Assembly (NCBI GenBank): GCA_965112735.1
Contig: OZ218950.1
Coordinates: forward strand, 6,572,001 to 6,636,000
Source of the DNA: Phaeosaccion multiseriatum
Lineage: Eukaryota > Ochrophyta, other classes
Direction of reading: 5' to 3'
DNA length: 64,000 nt
Below, in pieces: positions 57,182 through 64,000 of this stretch (position 1 is its first letter; every line of letters starts with the position of its first letter). The position numbers were made by a program, and so were the translations under genes. The notes beneath the pieces were generated by a model, which saw nothing but the letters and a program-made list of their open reading frames with translations, searched no databases and was not told where the DNA came from.

Positions 57182-57441
57182 TTAACACTCGATTTGTGTA
57201 ACTAAAATCGCTCGATTTTTCAAATTTTCGAGTTTTGGGAGAGCTCAGCAAAATGTCGGTGGGAGAAGCGCTATAGCTCTTCGCGTAGCTCTTTGAGATA
57301 CCTATCGATTCATATTCTTTCGGCTTTCATCGTTGTTCCCGTTCCCTACTTGTCAGCATTTCCGCAAGAGCACTCCCCCCTTGCCACCCGATCTCTAGAA
57401 AACGGGCGATTTGGGCGATTCTTACGCAAATCGAGTGTTAA
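57182..57441. mobile_element. MITE candidate with TTAA target duplication
   Basis: The left end TTAA + cactcgatttgtgtaa (57182-57201) mirrors the right end ttacgcaaatcgagtg + TTAA (57422-57441). The 16-bp terminal repeats differ at one base. The interior of about 220 bp is AT-rich and unlike its GC-rich surroundings, and codes for nothing. TTAA duplication is typical of the piggyBac group, so this may be a non-autonomous relative. The family is an inference. Confidence 0.65.
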
Positions 57442-58213
57442 TAATTGCTAAGCGAAGTATTTGGCGGGTGGGGAAATATGCTCTCCTTCTGCCGCTCTTC
57501 CGCTAGCTTACCATACTAGCTTTTCTGTTTGCTACCTACGCGGCTTGCCTCTTTTCAGGTACTTGTGTGAGCTCCTCCGCAACCCTCACCCCTCACCCCT
57601 CACCCTCCGTCTCTCCTCGTACCAGGCCTGCGCTCTACGTCGCCATACGCATCGCAAGGCCTTGTCTACCCTATCTCTCTCTCCCCTCCATCTGTCTACC
57701 CTACATCTCTCCCCTCCAGCTGTCTACCATACGCCTGTCTACACTTCATCTTGCCTCCCCCGACACGCGTGACCCTCCATAGGACCGTGCGTCGCCGGAC
57801 CTCAAGACTCATGTGGACCCCAAAACTCGATTCCAAAACATTCTCCGTTCCTGTGGTTCCTATGCGTCCCCAATACCCCAACCCCAAGCAAGCCTACTCC
57901 CGTTGCTGACTTGTGGTGCCTATTACATGCCTTTGGTTTGATTCAGGGGGGGGGTACAAGTCTGTGTGTGGTGATGTTGACACGGTAACGATAACCAACG
58001 AAAAACATGCGCCCCTCCGTTGTGTGCTCCGCCTTGGTAAAACTGCTCTGCTCCTCAGAGGTCCCTCCACCTCCCCCCCCTCCTCACTTCCTCTATTGTA
58101 GGCTGCCTTTAACCAATTGAGCTCTGCTCCTCAGAGACCATCGGGCCGGGGGCTATGGGCAGCAGTCCAAGAAGGACCCCTCCTGTGTCGGACAACAGTC
58201 GCCTAAGTACCAC

Positions 58214-58250
<37 letters not shown>

Positions 58251-58386
58251 AGAGCGAGGTAGAGAGAGAGAGGTTAGGAGAGAGAGAGAAAGTCTGAATC
58301 AGAGATCATGAAGAAATTGTGTGGTGGGGGCAGCCTGATCATCTCTGAAGTCGCGCGGGGGCGCAGGGAAGAGCGGGTAGATTCGA
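57442..58386. other. Intergenic, no gene seen
   Basis: C-rich DNA with gtctaccctacatctctcccc words repeats near 57660-57745. A direct repeat of gctctgctcctcagag occurs near 58045 and 58124. A GA tract is at about 58216-58290. No supported coding region. Confidence 0.4.
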
Positions 58387-58551
58387 CCCCTGACGCACTA
58401 TCGCCCACATTCTCGATAGCGCGCTATCGGCCGGCGGCCGATAGCGGATAGTGGATCGGCTGGCGCCGGCGATAGCGGATAGCGCGCCGGCTATAGCGGA
58501 TAGCGCGCCGGCTGGCGCCGGCGATAGCGGATAGCGGATAGTGCGTCAGGG
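58387..58551. repeat. Palindromic GC-rich repeat block with inverted ends
   Basis: The block starts ccctgacgcactatc (58388-58402) and ends with its reverse complement (58537-58551). Inside are the perfect palindrome cgatagcgcgctatcg (58414-58429) and several direct copies of gatagcggatagcgcgccgg. It overlaps the stop codon of the next gene. Confidence 0.8.
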
Positions 58552-59085
58552 TTGGGTAGATGGACAAATCTGGCGGCACCCACCTTCGATTTTCTGGGCA
58601 GCACATGCGAAATTGCTGGCGCAGCTTCGTTCCGATACGCCACAGCAGCCCAAAAACTGCCCGTCTAGCGTTGGGCAGCAGTCCCCCTTAATGTTGTTGC
58701 AAAGTATGTTGTCCGAGCACTTGGGCGAGAGCACTATCTGGTGCTTGTCCTTTTGACGGGCCGCAATCGCTGTAGAGTGCACAAAAAAAACTATTCCGCA
58801 CAAGCTCGCTATCACTACCACCTGATCCAGCAGCGCGAGGGGATGGAGGAGGGAGGGGTGAGTCGTCGTGGGGGGGGGGGAGGAAAAGACGCTCCCACTC
58901 CCCCCCTCCTTCAATTTCTACTATTACTCGGGTGGCACCCTCCGCCTCACCAGGAGAACGATACGCTGTGCGAGAATAGTCCTTTCCGTGTGCTTCTCGG
59001 CCAAGTACGTTGACTCCTCCACCTCTCCATGCTGATTAATCGACCCATACTCCCTCTGGCCGGAATTGAGGCTTGTGTCGAGCAT
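58546..59085 (-). CDS. Small cysteine-rich type II membrane protein, two exons
   Basis: Exon 1 (59085-58951) and exon 2 (58821-58546) join in phase 0 to about 136 residues. The hydrophilic N-terminus (MLDTSLNSGQREYGS) is followed by one membrane segment formed across the splice junction (RIVLL plus VVVIASLCGIVFFV). An outer domain of about 75 residues with ten Cys comes next: KCSDNILC, GDCCPTLDG, LGCC, ERSCASNFAC, GGCRQIC. Paired CC motifs recall granulin-like or other disulfide-rich mini-domains, but no family is assigned. Without a cleavable signal the topology is probably N-in/C-out. The donor is ctg|gtgagg and the acceptor is gatcag. The stop codon lies inside the palindromic repeat block, so the C-terminus may have been set by that insertion. 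Confidence 0.7.
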
Positions 59086-59575
59086 CGCTTCTTCTGGCCT
59101 TCCGGGGGATCTTCCCAGCTTTCCTCTGCTGGTGGGGCTCGCAGAAGACACCCGACCGACGATAGAGTATATGTGTCTTGTGCCGCCACTGTGATGCTCT
59201 CTCCTCCTTTCTCTGTTTCCTTTTCAAAAGCGAGAGAGAGAGACAAAGCAAGGAAGGAGGAAACATTGGAAAAAATTGAAGACGACATAGAGTACCATAT
59301 TTAGAGGCATACAGCCACCAACGTTTACTTGCTTACTTCTTTCCCAGATCCAACCCATTGAAGCAGTGCTGTAAGTCCTTCCTGCCTATTCCCTCCCTTT
59401 ATAGGCTTCGGTTTTTTGCTCTTTGCCCCACTCTCTCGCCCTCCTTCCCCCCTTCCAACCTGGCTTCAGCCTTTCCTCGCGTCTCTCTCCCTCTCCTTTC
59501 CTCTCTCTCCCTCTTCCTGATGTCAAGCTCTCTCACCCTCCCTACTTCTTTCTTTTCGCATTCACACTTACTCTT

Positions 59576-59629
<54 letters not shown>

Positions 59630-59675
59630 CTCTTGCTCTCTCTCACGTTTCGTCTTTGCAAAGCCGCGGTCAGCC
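59086..59675. promoter_or_regulatory. Divergent spacer with a (CT)n tract
   Basis: The region lies between the starts of the Cys-rich gene (minus) and the low-complexity gene (plus). It holds C/T-rich DNA from about 59380 and a pure CT tract at about 59579-59628, 48 bp before ATG 59676. CT tracts just upstream of a start are common in promoters or leaders; no further element is seen. Confidence 0.45.
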
Positions 59676-62600
59676 ATGTCGGCCCAGACAGACATTGCTG
59701 CCATGATTCATAGGTTCCGAAAGGAGAAGCCGACGAGTAGGGAGCAGCGCTCGCTGGAGAGGCAGCAGGGGCTCGTAAAGGAAATGTGGTGGAATAGAGA
59801 TGAAGGCAGAGATGATGGAAGTAGTTCCCTTTCCCCTGCTGCTCGTCCACGGCTCGCTGAGTCCCCGGGCTCTCCTGCTGCGCCGATCGTCCGGCCGCGC
59901 AGCCGCAGCAACAGCAGCAGCCGCAGCAGCAGCAGGGGCGCCGGTGAAAGAGGAGATGGCGGTGCGGGTGCAACTGTGGACGACATAATCTCCGGCGACA
60001 TCAATCGCTTGCTGCACCAGTCCAGGGAGGCTGGGGGACACCCCGGACAAGGGGACGCGAGTAGGAGACGCATTCGACCGGTGGTAAGGGAAGCGTCTCG
60101 CCCCAGCTCTCGGGCAAACGACCTTTTGCTCTCCGGTGACGTGGGCTTCCCTCAAGTGCGTTTTGTGCCCAAGCCGGCGCCGCCCCTTCCATCGAGGAAC
60201 AGGAAGGGAGAGGACTTTCACCTGAGTGATAGCGACAGCGACAGTTACGAGGACTTGAAGCTGCTTCGGGCAGGGAGGCTGTTCGGGGACGGCCTCCAGT
60301 ACTCCGGCAATGCTCAGCTGCGCAGCGACTTGGGCAGGGGACCCACGGACGTGAAGGAGGGGGAGGAGGAGGAGAAGGAGGAGGAAGACGGCAGGAAGAC
60401 GAAGAAGAGCAAGAAGAAGAAGAAGGAAGAAGAAGAGGAACACGAGGCCAAGCGGCGGGAGTACGAGGAGAAGTACTCACAGGAGACAAGTGTGACGGTG
60501 GCGGCTGGCCTAGATGCGGTCATCACCAGACTGCAAGAATGCGCGGGCGGCGACGCTTCCTACTTGAGGATGGCAGGCATCGACTTTGAGTACGGCTACG
60601 CTCCTCTAGACGGCGCTGTGGCGGCTGCTTGTGAGGGGGGTGGAATAGGGAGTGGGAATCTTGTGAGCGATATTATGAGCGTGGCGCAATCGCTCGATGC
60701 CGAGTTATCTGGGTTCCGGGGCTATGCACGAGAGCGGGACTTGGTGTATCAAGCAGAGGAGAAGGCACAGGAGGTGTGGAGGGAGGGGGAGAGAAAGAAG
60801 CTCGAGCAGCGGCTGCGGCAGGAGATGGTGGACGAGCTGGGCCGGGTGGTCATGATGAGGCCTAGTGGCAGGAGGAGGAGGAGGAGGAGGGGAGGGAGGG
60901 GGCCAGGGGCCGACCACAGTGGCGGCCAGGAGGAGGAAGGGGGCTTTTTTTACTACGCCGACTACCCTGACGATAACGGCGACGACTTTGGCGAGTATGG
61001 GAACTTGTTGCTTGGGGAGGAGGAGGAGGAGGAGGAGGAGGAGGAGACGGGCTACAAAGACGGGGGTGGAGGCGATAGGGGCTTGCCTTCGATAGCCGTG
61101 GATGGTGGCGATGGTGGTGGTGCTGGCGCTGAGAAGGAGGAGGAGGAGCAACAGCTGTTGTTGTTGGCGTCGGCAGGGGGACAGCAGGGGGAGGAGGGGC
61201 TGAGTACGGAGGAGGTTATTGCGCAGCAAATGTCTCACATTACAAACGCTGTGGCGGCGCGTATTGAAGCGATCGAGAGATTAGTTCAAGAGGGAGGGGA
61301 GGAGGAGGAAGGAGAGCCAAGAGGTGAGGCAGGAGAGGAGGAGCACAAAGGAGAGAGAGATGAGAAGGAGGACGCGACGGAGGAGAAGGAGATGGAGGCA
61401 AGTGGGGAAGCCAAGAGTGCTGAGGAGGAGGGGAAAGACAAGAAGGAAGAGGGGAAGGAAGGCGGGCTCCCCCCCGCTCCTGTGGCAGGCGGCGCTGCGT
61501 CTATTGCTCGTCAGGGCATCCGTGAGCCTCCTGCTCCGCGAGGTGTGAGAGTGGTCAGTCGAGAGGGCGGCATTCGTGGAGGAGGAGGCGGCGGGCATGG
61601 GTATCGATCGGACGCGAAACGGCAGCAGATGTACGGACTAGCCTCAAAGGGCGTGCACGAAGCGGGGAGAGACATTGTTGCGGATCTGGAGGCGATCATG
61701 CAGTGTGTCCAGCACAGACTCGGCGGAGAGGAAGAGGCGACAGGAGCAGGAGAAGGGGAGGGCGAGTCGGCAACACGGGGAGGAGGAGCAGCAGCGGCGG
61801 CAAAGCCTCCCTTGACCAAGGAGGAGGAGGCGAAGCTCCAGGCGCAGAGAGACGCAGAGGAGCAGCAGCAGAAGCAGCGAGACCTTGACACCTTGGCCCG
61901 GGCACACGAGCTCGCCATGGACAGGGACCTCGGTCTCTTGGTGTATAACCAACACGCTAACCGGGGCCGGGCTACCAGCGAGTGGCCCTTCTGGGACGGG
62001 CTTGTGCGTCACCCTGAGCTGAGCTTCGGAGCTCCTGATCACCAGCAGTGGCACCAACGACAGCAGACTCAGTACCGCTACCCGGTCGCCTCGAGGGCCT
62101 ACCCTCTCCACCCGTACCCTCTCCCTAGTGGCCGGAGATCGACCCTCCCCCCTGGGGGACTCCCCCCGGGGGGAGCAGTGCGTGTCGGGCCTTCGCCTGA
62201 AGAAGAGGAGCATGAGGAAGAGGAGGAGGAGGAGGAGGAGGAGGAGGAGGAGAGGGGCCATCTCCCCACTGCTGAGCAGCGACACCCTTCCGCCCCCCCC
62301 CCCGACTACTACCCACCAACGGGTGGCAAGTATGGTGGCGGTGGTGGCGGCGGTGGTGGAGATGATCCTCCCCCTGGCTACTTTGACGCCAGGGGACGGC
62401 ACCAGCATCCGTACCCGTCGGCTTCTGCCCCTCCTCCTCCCCCCTATCAGCCCCAGGCGGAGCAGCAGCAGCAGACGCCTCAGATACGTGTGGTGCTGGA
62501 TGGGTCGCACGGTTATCGCGACTCGGTTACGCGGATACGCGAGTACGACCGGCAGCGACGCTTGCAGCAGCAGAGTCAGCGCTTGGAGCAGCAGCTACAG

Positions 62601-63137
62601 GATGAAAGGCAGACCGTGTTGAGGCTGCAGCAGGAGCAGCAGCAGAGAGAGAAGGAGCAGGAGAAGGAGCAGCAGCGGCAGAGGGAGGAGCAGCAGCAGC
62701 AGAGGGAGCGAGACGAGAGGGTACCGCTGCACGGGGGGGTGGGGGTTGGCTGGGCGGGAGGGTGGTCAGGCCAGGGCCGCAGCGGCAGTGGCAGAAGGAG
62801 AAGGGGGGGGCGGGGAGGGGACTGGGAGGAGGCAGAGGCGGAGGCTGAGGAGGAGGCTCAGGAGGAGGCTGACTTCCAAGGGAGCTCTTTGCTGTCAGCT
62901 CGGAGGCATTTGGAGGCCTTACGCGCAGATCGGCGGCGGCAGTTCATCGAAACCGTGCCTGGCATCCCGCACACACCTGCAGCGGGAGGGGCGGTGTTGT
63001 ATCTGCAGGGGCGGGGTGCCGTGGGGGCCACTTCCTCCTCCTCCTCCTCCTCCCCCGATGGGCGGCGCGAGCGGCTGGAGCAGCTTCGAGCGCTGCGCAG
63101 GCGGCATGAGGACGCTCTTGCTTCATCTGCTTCGTGA
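59676..63137 (+). CDS. Large charged low-complexity protein, unrecognised
   Basis: One uninterrupted frame of 1,153 residues. I chose ATG 59676 because upstream codons are CT-repeat translation. The N-terminus MSAQTDIAAMIHRFRKEKPT is the most ordered-looking part, a short amphipathic helix followed by a basic stretch. Acidic and Ser/Arg-rich regions follow, then a helical part near 60480-60860 (VTVAAGLDAVITRLQECAG, LVSDIMSVAQSLDAELSGF) and repeated poly-E tracts. A second helical part near 61620-61720 reads GRDIVADLEAIMQCVQHRL. A Pro/Tyr-rich stretch leads to a Gln/Glu/Arg coiled coil (62530-62730) and a final helix (LEQLRALRRRHEDALASS). This mix suits a cytoskeletal or centrosomal scaffold, but no homology is claimed. 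Confidence 0.75.
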   Translation: MSAQTDIAAMIHRFRKEKPTSREQRSLERQQGLVKEMWWNRDEGRDDGSSSLSPAARPRLAESPGSPAAPIVRPRSRSNSSSRSSSRGAGERGDGGAGATVDDIISGDINRLLHQSREAGGHPGQGDASRRRIRPVVREASRPSSRANDLLLSGDVGFPQVRFVPKPAPPLPSRNRKGEDFHLSDSDSDSYEDLKLLRAGRLFGDGLQYSGNAQLRSDLGRGPTDVKEGEEEEKEEEDGRKTKKSKKKKKEEEEEHEAKRREYEEKYSQETSVTVAAGLDAVITRLQECAGGDASYLRMAGIDFEYGYAPLDGAVAAACEGGGIGSGNLVSDIMSVAQSLDAELSGFRGYARERDLVYQAEEKAQEVWREGERKKLEQRLRQEMVDELGRVVMMRPSGRRRRRRRGGRGPGADHSGGQEEEGGFFYYADYPDDNGDDFGEYGNLLLGEEEEEEEEEETGYKDGGGGDRGLPSIAVDGGDGGGAGAEKEEEEQQLLLLASAGGQQGEEGLSTEEVIAQQMSHITNAVAARIEAIERLVQEGGEEEEGEPRGEAGEEEHKGERDEKEDATEEKEMEASGEAKSAEEEGKDKKEEGKEGGLPPAPVAGGAASIARQGIREPPAPRGVRVVSREGGIRGGGGGGHGYRSDAKRQQMYGLASKGVHEAGRDIVADLEAIMQCVQHRLGGEEEATGAGEGEGESATRGGGAAAAAKPPLTKEEEAKLQAQRDAEEQQQKQRDLDTLARAHELAMDRDLGLLVYNQHANRGRATSEWPFWDGLVRHPELSFGAPDHQQWHQRQQTQYRYPVASRAYPLHPYPLPSGRRSTLPPGGLPPGGAVRVGPSPEEEEHEEEEEEEEEEEEERGHLPTAEQRHPSAPPPDYYPPTGGKYGGGGGGGGGDDPPPGYFDARGRHQHPYPSASAPPPPPYQPQAEQQQQTPQIRVVLDGSHGYRDSVTRIREYDRQRRLQQQSQRLEQQLQDERQTVLRLQQEQQQREKEQEKEQQRQREEQQQQRERDERVPLHGGVGVGWAGGWSGQGRSGSGRRRRGGRGGDWEEAEAEAEEEAQEEADFQGSSLLSARRHLEALRADRRRQFIETVPGIPHTPAAGGAVLYLQGRGAVGATSSSSSSSPDGRRERLEQLRALRRRHEDALASSAS

Positions 63138-64000
63138 AGGAGGGGACCGCAACTAGAGGTGCACTCGTATGGCACTGTTATATGTTATAATCCTCCTGAC
63201 TAAGGTTACAGTGTGCACCGGCCATAATCAGGCTGACACGATGTTTCAGTTTTAGTTTCAATTTATCCCTCTTTTTCCACTCACCTTCCTCGCTCCGTGA
63301 CCCTTCCTCCTCCCCACCAAAGGAGAGTGCACAACCGGAGGACCAAAAGACAGCAGGAGAAAATCAGTCTCACGAAAAGGAAGAGGATAGATATAGCTAG
63401 ACTTTGGGCGTCGTCTTTGGGCTCTTCCCCTCCTCTGTTGTTCTTCACGAAACTTGGAACGGCGCTCAGGGGCTGGCGTATCTCGTTCAGCGCTTGAGAG
63501 AAAGCGAAACGCGACTGGGGCCTACGCCAAGAGGACCATTGGGGACTTAAAGAGTCAGGGGGGGGGGCTGCGGAGAAGGAGCATGGTTGGTTCTAAAGGC
63601 TTGGTGAGGCCTGCTTCAGGTAGGTAGCGTGTTCCACCTCCGGTAAAGCACACAACTCAAAACAACGGAGCAGAAAGAGAAGAGAAGAGAAGAGGGGGAG
63701 AGAAGAGGGTGCTGAAGGGTGGAGGGGGGGATGTTAACCCTGCTTCTTGTTTAGTTGTTGCGCTCTCTGAATATTGGAAGGACATAGGTAGTCGCCTTCT
63801 TGAGAAGGGGGAAGGGGGGAAGGGAGGGGGGAATGGGCCGGGAGGGAGGGAAACCTCGTAGCACCACAGCTTTGCTCGTTGGTGCTGAAGATTGGATTGG
63901 ATCGTCTTCCTCTTCCACAATTGATGAACCAACCCTTCCCCGTGCCCTTTGAATCTCCGCTTTCCGCTCTTCCCCTTCAGGCGGAGGTGGAGCGGAGACG
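63138..64000. other. 3' flank, no gene seen
   Basis: Contains 3' flanking DNA, a G run at 63560-63568 and G/A-rich DNA at 63670-63850. No frame or RNA gene is supported up to the window edge. Confidence 0.4.

Noticed and set aside
59399-59704. Charged RE-repeat frame on the minus strand
   Set aside because: It is only the translation of the CT/GA tract before the gene at 59676.

Overview
This window is nuclear DNA of a eukaryote. Genes are split by GT..AG introns, often with GTGAGT donors. Introns and spacers are full of microsatellites (CAG, CA, CT, GGAA). The conserved genes are eukaryotic: a Prp22/DHX8 spliceosomal helicase, PWP1, MOZART1, mitochondrial ATP synthase epsilon, a TFIIIC subunit with its zinc finger, and a CMGC-type kinase. 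Small multi-exon genes, short spacers and the codon style suggest a compact protist or microalgal genome, possibly a stramenopile such as a eustigmatophyte. The taxon is an inference; no marker here proves it.

Left part (1-26.6 kb). A 3' gene fragment (353-1336) is followed by a cluster of large related genes on the + strand: copy A (2918-6150, broken), copy B (7144-12856) and copy C (16258-21890). A fourth, diverged copy D lies inverted at 41342-35318. Each full gene has 9-10 coding exons and predicts about 1,320 residues. The order is: a new alpha-helical N-terminal domain, a coiled-coil exon, a MACPF (membrane attack complex/perforin) domain with its FGSH..YGTH..GG signature, a long helical linker, a plant-like LRR cap and LRRs, and (B, C) a C-terminal ricin-type beta-trefoil with three QxW motifs. 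In D the beta-trefoil is replaced by an unrelated C-terminus. I know no named family with this architecture, and it is the main discovery of the window. Copies B and C sit in a tandem segmental duplication (6725-15840 and 16107-26607) that also carries a 168-bp satellite, a long fold-back element and PWP1. The first PWP1 copy is dead (about 1 kb deletion plus a 2-base frameshift); the second is intact.

Middle (26.9-41.3 kb). The Prp22/DHX8 gene (5 exons) is followed by a tiny two-exon MOZART1 gene and then copy D.

Right part (41.3-64 kb). A multi-exon DYRK/PRP4-like kinase (minus) is divergent from a multi-pass membrane protein. A three-exon ATP synthase epsilon gene is divergent from a GTF3C4-like TFIIIC gene. 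Then come a TTAA-flanked MITE candidate, a palindromic GC-rich repeat, a two-exon cysteine-rich type II membrane protein, and a 1,153-residue low-complexity protein. Most housekeeping genes form divergent pairs about 190 bp apart, which suggests shared promoters.

How it fits together: the housekeeping genes are unrelated single functions. The MACPF cluster looks like a rapidly evolving accessory locus built by duplication, decay, C-terminal swapping and repeat expansion, as expected of secreted or surface pore-forming effectors or defence proteins. That role is inference.
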